Assembly (NCBI GenBank): GCA_002440845.1
Contig: DJVL01000009.1
Location: 12,415 to 34,633, forward strand
DNA from: Patescibacteria group bacterium UBA6257
Lineage (GTDB): Bacteria; Patescibacteriota; Minisyncoccia; UBA6257
Length of the DNA stretch: 22,219 bases
Reading direction: 5' to 3'
Numbering within the stretch: position 1 is the stretch's first letter; each line of letters opens with the position of its first letter. Shown here piece after piece: positions 7,642 to 13,591 of the stretch. The translations under genes were made by a program, and so were the position numbers. The notes under the pieces were generated by a model. The model saw only the letters and a program-made list of their open reading frames with translations. It had not been told where the DNA came from and searched no databases.

Positions 7642-8100
7642 ATGAAAAAAAATAATTATTTTCTTTATTTTATTGTTATTTTAATAATTATTGTAATGTG
7701 TTTTCCTTATTTTGGTGGATTCTTTAAAAATCAGGCAACAGAAAACAACTCCCAGATTAATACAGAAAATAATGAAAATTTAAAAATTGAAATCCTAAAA
7801 GAAGGGCAAGGAGAAGAAGCTAAAAACGGGGATAAAGTTTCTGTCCATTATACCGGCGTTTTGGAAGACGGGAAAAAATTTGATTCCAGTCTTGACAGGG
7901 GTGAGCCTTTTGAATTTGTCCTTGGCTCTGGCCAAGTAATCGAGGGCTGGGACTTAGGCATCTTAGGAATGAAAATCGGAGAAAAAAGAAAATTAACTAT
8001 TCCAGCTGATTTAGCTTATGGAAAAACAGGAACCCCCGGGGGCCCAATACCGCCCAACGCTGTTCTTATTTTTGAAGTAGAACTATTAAAAATAAATTAA
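7642..8100 (+). CDS. membrane-anchored FKBP-type peptidyl-prolyl isomerase
   Basis: A 152-aa protein. Residues 6-27 form a hydrophobic anchor or signal ([18 protein letters not shown]), followed by a polar N/E-rich linker and an FKBP domain from about residue 48: [53 protein letters not shown] and the last strand [15 protein letters not shown]. The active-site pattern (Y, F/D, VIEGW, Y) is complete, so it should be an active proline isomerase folding proteins outside the cytoplasmic membrane. There is no lipobox. It has no promoter of its own that I can see and probably rides on the ribosomal operon, 55 nt after rpsI. Confidence 0.93.
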   Translation: MKKNNYFLYFIVILIIIVMCFPYFGGFFKNQATENNSQINTENNENLKIEILKEGQGEEAKNGDKVSVHYTGVLEDGKKFDSSLDRGEPFEFVLGSGQVIEGWDLGILGMKIGEKRKLTIPADLAYGKTGTPGGPIPPNAVLIFEVELLKIN

Positions 8101-8146
8101 TTTTTCTTTAGAAGATGAGTGATTGGTTCTTTTAAAATTAAAAATC

Positions 8147-8155
8147 AAGGAGGTG
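8147..8155 (+). promoter_or_regulatory. strong ribosome binding site deciding a GTG start
   Basis: AAGGAGGTG ends 5 nt before GTG 8161. It lies inside the longer open frame (GTG 8119), so the long form would translate through its own RBS; the start is therefore placed at 8161. It is the first strong Shine-Dalgarno of the window and opens a run of six. Confidence 0.8.
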
Positions 8156-8160
8156 TTATT

Positions 8161-8367
8161 GTGCATGCCGAGTTTCCTTCAATTTGCGTATTTTGTAAAA
8201 GAAAATTAATCCCGTTTGAAAAAATTTGTGTTTCCTTACTCGCACCCAACCATGAATTTATCGTAGGCGGTAGAAATCCTGAAAAAGTTATTAACATTGA
8301 TTTGTCTTTGGTTTATTGCGAAAATTGCGGCTTGGTTTATTCTAAAAAAATAATTAAACCCTACTGA
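8161..8367 (+). CDS. small zinc-ribbon protein, unknown function
   Basis: A 68-aa protein starting at GTG 8161. It carries two CxxC knuckles, ICVFCKRK near residue 10 and YCENCGLVY near residue 55, about 40 residues apart, which suggests one structural zinc. It has no membrane segment. I recognise no family. The CxFCK...YCxxCxxV(Y/F) pattern is shared with the 94-aa protein at 10817-11101, so the two may be related. Last gene before the terminator at 8375, hence probably the tail of the ribosomal/FKBP transcript, but unlike its upstream neighbours it has a strong Shine-Dalgarno. Confidence 0.75.
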   Translation: MHAEFPSICVFCKRKLIPFEKICVSLLAPNHEFIVGGRNPEKVINIDLSLVYCENCGLVYSKKIIKPY

Positions 8368-8374
8368 TAACACG

Positions 8375-8406
8375 AAAAAAGGCGCTTAGAAAGCGCCTTT
8401 TTCTTT
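8375..8406 (+). terminator. intrinsic terminator ending the ribosomal operon
   Basis: A-tract, GGCGCTT (8381-8387), AGA loop, AAGCGCC (8391-8397), then T5-C-T4. A perfect 7-bp GC-rich stem extended by A-T pairs, 8 nt after the stop at 8367. Confidence 0.92.
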
Positions 8407-8410
8407 TCTA

Positions 8411-8439
8411 TTGACTAATAACATATTATATGCTATCAT
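8411..8439 (+). promoter_or_regulatory. promoter of the small membrane-protein unit
   Basis: TTGACT (8411-8416), 17-bp spacer, TATCAT (8434-8439) preceded by TGC (extended -10). It lies a few bases after the terminator T-tract, so the unit is insulated from the ribosomal operon. Leader to the first start is about 34 nt. Confidence 0.75.
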
Positions 8440-8479
8440 TAACAAAATGCTCTTTACAATTTAAAAAGGGGGGATATAA

Positions 8480-8584
8480 ATGATTCTCGGGGTTTATTTT
8501 ATGATTGGTTATATCTTCTTGCTGCTTTTTGGAGCTGCTTTTGTTGTTTCTTTGTTTTACAGATGCAGAAAAAAAACAAAATAA
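8480..8584 (+). CDS. 34-aa single-TM membrane peptide
   Basis: ATG 8480 follows AAAAAGGGGGG with a 6-nt gap, directly downstream of a promoter. The product begins MILGVYFMIGYIFLLLFGAA, continues as one hydrophobic helix to about residue 26 and ends in a basic tail YRCRKKTK, predicting the C-terminus in the cytoplasm. Its last codons run through an A8 tract (8569-8576); a -1 shift there would fuse it to the K/E-rich frame that follows. Function unknown. Too short for homology, but promoter, RBS and topology together make it likely to be translated. Confidence 0.6.
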   Translation: MILGVYFMIGYIFLLLFGAAFVVSLFYRCRKKTK

Positions 8585-8739
8585 AAGAAAAGGAACTGAA
8601 AGAAAAAATACTCAAAGAAACGATAAAAACAATTGAAAATTTATCTAAAAAAAATTTTGTCAAAAAAAACGATAATTACTTCAAAACCCTTAAAGCAGGG
8701 GAACCAAAAAACCAAAATAAAAGAAAAGGAGGGATTCTA
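8563..8739 (+). other. K/E-rich open frame between the 34-aa peptide and the next gene
   Basis: The frame of the 8740 gene is open for 59 more codons upstream, to an ATG at 8563 inside the end of the 34-aa ORF. It reads MQKKNKIKEKELKEKILKET and onward, a charged, helix-prone stretch. There is no ribosome binding site at 8563, whereas a strong one serves 8740. It is either an N-terminal extension, a tail reached by -1 slippage on the A8 tract, or non-coding purine-rich DNA, where stops are rare by composition. I do not count it as an independent gene. Confidence 0.3.
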
Positions 8740-9201
8740 ATGGCAAGAAAAAAATATTATCTTTTTGTCGGCTTGGCAATTCTAATTATTTTCTTTTTAA
8801 TTTATTGGTTTAAAGCAGATTTAAAAGAATTCGTGCTTATTGATATTTCCAAACTTTCCAGCGAAAAAGTGGAAATGATTAATAAAGGCATTCCAGATAA
8901 AGTAAGCGTCATAGAGATACCCAAAAAGGAATTTTTTTCCCAAAAATACGCTCTGGTTCTGATTGCTTTAAGGTCAAAATCAGCTAATAATTTTGAAGTG
9001 ATTTTCTCCGGCAAAAACAAGGAAAATAATCTTTGGTATCAGGCAAAAGAGAGAATGCCTCTCAGAAATTTTCAGGGCGTTGTTCAGGGAGAAATCAAGG
9101 ATAGGATTTTAGTCGTTTATTTGAATAAAAGTTTTATTCCTCTTATGGTTTTGCTGATTGCGATGACAGGAATAACTTTAATTTCTTTTATTTTCAGCTA
9201 A
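8740..9201 (+). CDS. two-TM membrane protein A, unknown function
   Basis: A 153-aa protein. ATG 8740 is chosen for GGAGGG (8728-8733) with a 6-nt gap; the frame also extends to 8563. An N-terminal helix (about residues 7-24, YLFVGLAILIIFFLIYWF) and a C-terminal helix (about 132-152) bracket a ~105-residue domain that should face outward if the basic N-terminus MARKK stays inside. The middle has alternating beta-like strands and the motif F89-x-G91-x-N93-x3-N97-x-W99-Y100-x3-E104. The downstream protein has the same layout and a near-identical motif, so the two are probably diverged tandem duplicates. No catalytic residues recognised. Confidence 0.72.
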   Translation: MARKKYYLFVGLAILIIFFLIYWFKADLKEFVLIDISKLSSEKVEMINKGIPDKVSVIEIPKKEFFSQKYALVLIALRSKSANNFEVIFSGKNKENNLWYQAKERMPLRNFQGVVQGEIKDRILVVYLNKSFIPLMVLLIAMTGITLISFIFS

Positions 9202-9226
9202 AGGTTTGGAAGAAAGGAGGTCCTAA

Positions 9227-9859
9227 ATGATAAAGGTGAAAAAATTTTCGGGTTTTCTTTTAAGGTTGACAATTATTTCCTTCTTTTTCATAGCGTTTAT
9301 TATTGCCTTGAACAGACCGGAAAATTACCAAGACACAAGAATTGTAAATTTATCTCTGATTAAATGTGAAAATTTGGCAGTCGGGAACAGCGTTGTTTGT
9401 GCCTCTTTATTGCCAATAAGCGAAAAGGTTGGTTTAAAAACTTTTATCACTAAAAGCTATGAAACTGCTTATGTTTTTGTCGGAGAAAACCAACTTTTTA
9501 TTTTTGGCAATAACAGGGTAAATAATAAATGGTACTTGTTTGAAGAGAAGGTCACAAAAAATAGTCTTCAAACAATAGAAAGCTTCACTACTTTTTATTT
9601 TAAGAAAAACGAGGAAGAAAATTTGAAGCTGCTGCTGTGGAAAGAGGGAGAAGTGTCTTATCAGGAAAGAACTTTGCTTCTTTTATTATTGGGAGAGAAT
9701 AAAAAAATGGTTGCTTTGGCCCACTTATATTTAATAATGTTTTTTGCTATTTATGTTTTGTTGGAGTTGATTATTTTAGAAAGAAACAAGAAAGATCTCG
9801 GAATTGAAGATGTTAGAAGAAACACCATTAAGAATTACTATCTTAAAACCAAGCGTTAA
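9227..9859 (+). CDS. two-TM membrane protein B, unknown function
   Basis: A 210-aa protein; ATG 9227 follows AAAGGAGG with a 6-nt gap, 25 nt after gene A. N-terminal helix at about residues 9-28, an outer domain with two cysteines (C47, C58), then a C-terminal helix at about 162-184 and a basic cytoplasmic tail of about 25 residues. Residues 89-107 (FIFGNNRVNNKWYLFEE) match the F-G-N-NN-WY-E motif of protein A. The added tail and cysteines distinguish it from A. Likely forms a complex with A or is its paralogue with a different partner (inference). Ends at an intrinsic terminator. Confidence 0.75.
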   Translation: MIKVKKFSGFLLRLTIISFFFIAFIIALNRPENYQDTRIVNLSLIKCENLAVGNSVVCASLLPISEKVGLKTFITKSYETAYVFVGENQLFIFGNNRVNNKWYLFEEKVTKNSLQTIESFTTFYFKKNEEENLKLLLWKEGEVSYQERTLLLLLLGENKKMVALAHLYLIMFFAIYVLLELIILERNKKDLGIEDVRRNTIKNYYLKTKR

Positions 9860-9873
9860 TTTTTAAAAGTTTT

Positions 9874-9905
9874 AAAGAGCCGTCATCTAAACGGCTCTTT
9901 TTCTT
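9874..9905 (+). terminator. intrinsic terminator of the membrane-protein unit
   Basis: AAAGAGCCGT (9874-9883) and ACGGCTCTTT (9891-9900) form a perfect 10-bp stem around a 7-nt loop, followed by TT-C-TT. It starts 14 nt after the stop at 9859. Confidence 0.9.
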
Positions 9906-9907
9906 AT

Positions 9908-9936
9908 TTGACATTTTTATAAATTTATTATATAAT
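9908..9936 (+). promoter_or_regulatory. perfect consensus sigma-70-type promoter
   Basis: TTGACA (9908-9913), exactly 17 bp, TATAAT (9931-9936): all twelve consensus bases at ideal spacing. It follows the terminator T-tract directly and drives the YfiH-like gene with a leader of about 30 nt. Confidence 0.88.
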
Positions 9937-9975
9937 GGCTTTAGCATCTTTAAAATATTTTAGGGGGTGACAAGA

Positions 9976-10791
9976 TTGTATCAAATGCCCGAGTTAGACC
10001 GAAAACCTTTTCGTTTTTTAAAGCACGGCTTTTCTACAAAAATGGAAGGCAATATGTCTTATAAATATGGAGACCCGGAGCAGGTTTTGGCTAATCGATG
10101 TTATTTTTTTAGAAAACTGGGCGTAACTTTTAAAAATTGTGTTTTTTTGACGCCAGAGGAAAAAGAAAGCAAGGTTTGCATAGTAGACCAAGAAGATGCT
10201 GGCAAAGGAACTAAGAGTTTAGAAAGCGCCATAAAAGCCGATGCTTTAATTACCGGAGAAAAAGGAATTGCTTTAGTTGAATGTGTTGCCGATTGTCTGC
10301 CAATTTTTTTGGTGGATAAGAAACAAAGGGGAATTGCTTTAATTCAAGTTTCCTTCAAGAATGCGGCAGAAATTATAGAAAAAACTACCAAAAAAATGAT
10401 AGATTTTTTTGATTGTCAGACAGGGGATTTAGTGATTTTTATAGGTCCCTCCATAAAAAAGGAATCCTATAAATTAAAACCGCCGTTTTTGCAGGAAAAA
10501 GATATTAGCTGGGAGCCTTTTTTAAAAAAAGACCCACAAGGACTGATTTCCGTTGATCTTGCTGGTTACGCTATAAACCAATTTGTTCAAAATGGAATAA
10601 GAAACCTTGTTTTAAGCGGCATTGACACAGCGAAAAATGAAGGTTTTTTCTCCCACTATAGAGACAAAAAAAATGAAGACGGAGAAGGACGATTTGCAGC
10701 TGTTTTATTAATGAAAAAAGACGAATCAAGAATTAACCGCCAGATTTTCAAAACTAAGCAAAAAAAGCTTTTATCCACTTCAAGGTTTTAA
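9976..10791 (+). CDS. YfiH/laccase-domain family protein with degenerate metal site
   Basis: A 271-aa member of the Cu-oxidase_4 (PF02578) fold. Family landmarks: HGFSTKMEGNMSY near the N-terminus, ADALITGEKGIALVECVADCLPIF, GPSIKKESYKL and, near the C-terminus, GFFSHYRDKKNEDGEGRFAA. Family members bind zinc with His-Cys-His and act on purine nucleosides. Here the cysteine is kept (C107), but the HAGWRG histidine is Q124 (QVSFKN) and the QVHG segment reads like PEEKES with no histidine. Two of three metal ligands are therefore absent and enzyme activity is doubtful. The start is TTG 9976, 6 nt after GGGGGTG; GTG 9967 lies inside that RBS, and ATG 9985 is the other option. Shares a transcript with the zinc-ribbon protein at 10817. 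Confidence 0.85.
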   Translation: MYQMPELDRKPFRFLKHGFSTKMEGNMSYKYGDPEQVLANRCYFFRKLGVTFKNCVFLTPEEKESKVCIVDQEDAGKGTKSLESAIKADALITGEKGIALVECVADCLPIFLVDKKQRGIALIQVSFKNAAEIIEKTTKKMIDFFDCQTGDLVIFIGPSIKKESYKLKPPFLQEKDISWEPFLKKDPQGLISVDLAGYAINQFVQNGIRNLVLSGIDTAKNEGFFSHYRDKKNEDGEGRFAAVLLMKKDESRINRQIFKTKQKKLLSTSRF

Positions 10792-10816
10792 AATTGTTTT
10801 AAAGGAGGAGGGAAAA

Positions 10817-11101
10817 ATGAGTCCGGAAAAAGATTACTATTGTCAGTTTTGTAAGAAAACTATCTACCTAAAGGATTTAAATTCCAATAACAAACAAGCT
10901 CAAACTTCTTATTGCGAAATTGAAAAAGAAAAATTTATCCTTACTGAATTAGAAATTTATTGTTGCCCAACCTGCGAAAACGTTTTTCTTATCTCCCTGA
11001 GAATTATACCTTTGTGGCTAAAAGACAAAAAGTATTGGAAAAGGATTGATTATTTTCTGCCGGAGGGATGTTCAGAAGAAATATACGATTCAATGGTTTA
11101 A
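10817..11101 (+). CDS. zinc-ribbon protein, unknown function
   Basis: A 94-aa protein with a very strong RBS (AAAGGAGGAGGG, 10801-10812). CxxC knuckles YCQFCKKT (about residues 8-15) and YCCPTCENVF (about 48-57) suggest one zinc; an extra cysteine lies at SYCEIE and another near the end (EGCSEE). No membrane helix; C-terminal half rich in aromatic residues (IPLWLKDKKYWKRIDYF). It follows the YfiH-like gene by 25 nt in the same unit. Resembles the 68-aa protein at 8161 in knuckle spacing and flanking residues. Function not recognised. Confidence 0.75.
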   Translation: MSPEKDYYCQFCKKTIYLKDLNSNNKQAQTSYCEIEKEKFILTELEIYCCPTCENVFLISLRIIPLWLKDKKYWKRIDYFLPEGCSEEIYDSMV

Positions 11102-11138
11102 TTTTAACCCGGGAGCAAGGAAATATAAACATTAACAT

Positions 11139-11167
11139 AAAAAAGAGGCAAAAATGCCTCTTTTTTT
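11139..11167. terminator. bidirectional intrinsic terminator between converging units
   Basis: A-tract, GAGGCA (11145-11150), AAAA loop, TGCCTC (11155-11160), T7. The flanking A and T tracts make it work on both strands: it ends the plus-strand YfiH/zinc-ribbon unit and lies directly after the alr stop codon on the minus strand. Confidence 0.92.
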
Positions 11168-11168
11168 A

Positions 11169-12332
11169 TTATTCTTTCCGGCTTTTTCCATTTTTAATAT
11201 AAAACCTTTTCACTCTTTCTTTGATTCCGCAAGCTATCTCATAATTAATGGTTTGACATAAATTTGCCAGTTCTTCAACAGTTATTTCTTCTTTGCCGCT
11301 TTTTCCTATAACCACCACCTCGTCTCCTTCTTTGGGATTTTTGATATCCGTAACATCTATCATCAAACTATCCATACAAATTCTGCCGACAATTCCTGCT
11401 CTTCTGCCTTTAACTAAAACCTCTCCTTTATTTGATAAAGTTCTTGGATAACCATCGGCGTAACCAAGGGGAACCGTGGCTATTAAACTTGGTCTTTTGG
11501 CATAAAAAGTCCTGCCGTAACCAACTGAAACGCCGGCCTTTATTTCTTTCATAAAAATTACTCTGGTTTTTAAAGCCATTACCGGATAAATTTTAAACTT
11601 TAGTTTTTCAGGAAGAGGGTTTAAACCATAAAGAAGAATTCCGGGGCGGACAGCATCAAGATTAAATTGGGGAAAATTCAATAAAGCGGCAGAATTGCTC
11701 ATATGCTTTATGGGAATATTAATTTTTTCCTTATTTAATTGTTCTATAACTTTTTTAAATCTCCGGAACTGAATTTCTGAAAAAGCGCTATTTTTTTCAT
11801 CAGCCGAGGAAAAATGGCTATAAAGGCCCTCTATTTCTAAACCTTTTAATGCCTTTATCCTTTTAATAAAACCCAAGGATTCATTCCAAGCAATTCCCAC
11901 CCGGGCCATTCCAGTATCTATTTTGATATGAATTTTTATTTTTTCCTTTCTTTTTTCAACTTGTTTATTTAATTCTTTTGCCAATGTTTCTGAATAGATG
12001 GTCGGAGTGAGAGAAAAATCCATTAAAAGGTTTATCTCCTCGGGAAAAATAAAACCAAAAATAAGAATCGGCTTATTAATGCCTCCTTTTCTTAATTCTA
12101 TTCCTTCTTCCACATTGGCCACTGCCAACATATCCGTTCCCAATTGCTCCAATTCTTTAGCTACCATTAAGGCGCCATGGCCGTAAGCATTGGCTTTAAC
12201 AACTGAAATTATTTTTTTATCACCAACAAGTTTTTTGATTGTTAAAAAATTTCTTTTTAGATTATCAAGATTAATTCCCAGCCAAGCAGAAAAAAAAGAT
12301 TCATCCCTCTTCATTTTTGAATAAATTATCAT
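11169..12332 (-). CDS. alr: alanine racemase
   Basis: A 387-aa PLP enzyme interconverting L- and D-alanine, giving D-Ala for peptidoglycan. The fold-type III barrel carries VVKANAYGHG with the PLP lysine K46; the second catalytic base is Y272 in GVSVGYGRTF. Other family marks are HIKIDTGMARVG, MSNSAALLN, DAVRPGILLYG, LGYADGYPR and RICMDSLMIDVT. The length is normal. It is the second gene after trxB with a 23-nt gap, so one transcript is likely. ATG 12332 is used; an in-frame ATG six codons later (MKRDESFF) is nearly as good, since neither has a clear Shine-Dalgarno. Confidence 0.96.
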   Translation of the reverse strand: MIIYSKMKRDESFFSAWLGINLDNLKRNFLTIKKLVGDKKIISVVKANAYGHGALMVAKELEQLGTDMLAVANVEEGIELRKGGINKPILIFGFIFPEEINLLMDFSLTPTIYSETLAKELNKQVEKRKEKIKIHIKIDTGMARVGIAWNESLGFIKRIKALKGLEIEGLYSHFSSADEKNSAFSEIQFRRFKKVIEQLNKEKINIPIKHMSNSAALLNFPQFNLDAVRPGILLYGLNPLPEKLKFKIYPVMALKTRVIFMKEIKAGVSVGYGRTFYAKRPSLIATVPLGYADGYPRTLSNKGEVLVKGRRAGIVGRICMDSLMIDVTDIKNPKEGDEVVVIGKSGKEEITVEELANLCQTINYEIACGIKERVKRFYIKNGKSRKE

Positions 12333-12355
12333 TGATTATCTTTTCTTTTTTATTT

Positions 12356-13282
12356 CTATTTTTTTTGCTGTCTTAACCATCTGTCAGCATCCAAAGCCGC
12401 CATCGCCCCAAAGCCAGCTGCAGTAACCGCCTGTTTATAAACAGGATCGCAGACATCTCCGGCCGCAAAAATTCCTGCTTTTGAAGTTTGGGTCATACCA
12501 AACACTTTTATAAATCCCGAATCGGTAATTTCCAGCTGGTTTTTAAAAATATCTATTTGAGGTTTATAACCAATAGAAATAAAAAGGCCTGAGAAAAAAA
12601 GAGTTTTGTTCTCATTGGTCTCTAAGTTTTTTATTTCCACCCCTTCTAAACGTTCTTCGCCTATAATTTTTATTATTTGACTATTAAAAAGAAATTCTAT
12701 TTTTTCATTTTTCAAGGCTTCATCTTGCAGAATTTTTGCGGCGTTTAAAGTTTCTTTCCTATGAATGACCGTCACCTTTTTGGCGTATTTGCTTAAAACC
12801 AAAGCGTTTTCCATAGCGCTGTCTCCGCCGCCGACAACCGCCACGTTTTTGTCTTTAAAGAAAAAACCATCGCAAACAGCGCAAAAAGAAATACCGCGAC
12901 CGACTAATTCTTTTTCTTTTGGCAGGCCAAGCCATCTATGAGAAGCGCCGGTAGCAATAATTATTGCGCGAGCTTTATAAATATTCCCATCGTCTGCTTT
13001 GACAATAAAAGGATAAGAATTAAAATCTGTTTCTACGGCATTTTTTTCCTTTACTTCCACCTCAAACTTTTTTACCTGATTCATCATTTTAGCTATTAAT
13101 TCGGCGCCTGAGATGCCTTCTGGAAAACCGGGAAAATCGTCAATAGTGTCTGTCAACATCAATTGGCCTCCAAAACTTGGTCCCGCCAATAATAAAGTAG
13201 CAAGTTTTGCTCGACCGGCATAAATGCCGCCAGTCAAACCAGCTGGGCCGCCGCCTATAATAATTAAATCTTTAGTTTCCAT
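12356..13282 (-). CDS. trxB: thioredoxin-disulfide reductase
   Basis: A 308-aa FAD/NADPH flavoprotein that reduces thioredoxin. N-terminal FAD site LIIIGGGPAGLTGGIYAGRA, GGQLMLTDTIDDFPGFP, redox pair C134-AV-C137 in SFCAVCDGFFF, second nucleotide site VVGGGDSAMENALVLSKYAK, and the C-terminal FAD contact AAGDVCDP. The HRRDxFRA-type NADPH loop reads HRKETLNA, so cofactor contacts are slightly altered. First gene of the trxB-alr unit behind a structured leader. No thioredoxin gene is in the window. Confidence 0.96.
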   Translation of the reverse strand: METKDLIIIGGGPAGLTGGIYAGRAKLATLLLAGPSFGGQLMLTDTIDDFPGFPEGISGAELIAKMMNQVKKFEVEVKEKNAVETDFNSYPFIVKADDGNIYKARAIIIATGASHRWLGLPKEKELVGRGISFCAVCDGFFFKDKNVAVVGGGDSAMENALVLSKYAKKVTVIHRKETLNAAKILQDEALKNEKIEFLFNSQIIKIIGEERLEGVEIKNLETNENKTLFFSGLFISIGYKPQIDIFKNQLEITDSGFIKVFGMTQTSKAGIFAAGDVCDPVYKQAVTAAGFGAMAALDADRWLRQQKK

Positions 13283-13368
13283 ATTCTTTGATTCTTGTTA
13301 TATTCCTTTTCTTTAATTTTATATTTTTTTAAAAGTTTTGGCAAAAAATTAAATTTATTCTCTCCTAT

Positions 13369-13442
13369 AAACGGTGACCCCGCTCTCTGTAGAACAAAGA
13401 GCGGGGAGCCCCACCGTTTGACGACTTTTTAAGGTCGTCAAA
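13369..13442 (-). ncRNA. two-hairpin structured leader of trxB
   Basis: On the minus-strand RNA, a 5' hairpin pairs TTTGACGAC with GTCGTCAAA (13434-13442 with 13417-13425). A second, longer hairpin has an outer 8-bp stem AAACGGTG/CACCGTTT (13412-13419 with 13369-13376), a 5-to-1 asymmetric internal loop, a 9-bp GC-rich stem CCCCGCTCT/AGAGCGGGG (13398-13406 with 13378-13386) and an 11-nt loop. The two hairpins share bases 13417-13419, so they compete. The promoter at 13446-13475 puts transcription start at the first hairpin. About 85 AT-rich nt then lead to trxB. Neither hairpin has a T-tract on this strand. The remaining bases of the 13283-13591 gap hold only the two promoters listed. Could be a riboswitch-like leader or a small RNA; no known class recognised. 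Confidence 0.6.
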
Positions 13443-13445
13443 GAT

Positions 13446-13475
13446 ATTATACACTATTTTTTTTAAAAAAGTCAA
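13446..13475 (-). promoter_or_regulatory. promoter of trxB-alr
   Basis: On the minus strand: TTGACT (13475-13470), an 18-bp A/T-tract spacer, TATAAT (13451-13446). Predicted start near 13439, the first base of the leader hairpins. Confidence 0.75.
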
Positions 13476-13510
13476 CCCTCATCTCCTTCAAATTCATTTT
13501 TATTCAATAA

Positions 13511-13539
13511 TTCAAAAAAACATAATTTTGTGTTATACT
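13511..13539 (+). promoter_or_regulatory. promoter of the glyA run
   Basis: TTCAAA (13511-13516), 17 bp, TATACT (13534-13539) with TGT directly before the -10. The weaker -35 is offset by the extended -10. Diverges from the trxB promoter about 35 bp away. Confidence 0.6.
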
Positions 13540-13591
13540 AAATTGCTTTTAATGGTTTCTTATTTTTTATTATTTATTATAAATAAAGAAA

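Noticed and set aside
8115..8135. Six-codon ORF (MSDWFF) before the 68-aa zinc-ribbon gene, as a leader peptide
   Set aside because: No ribosome binding site and far too short to separate from chance.
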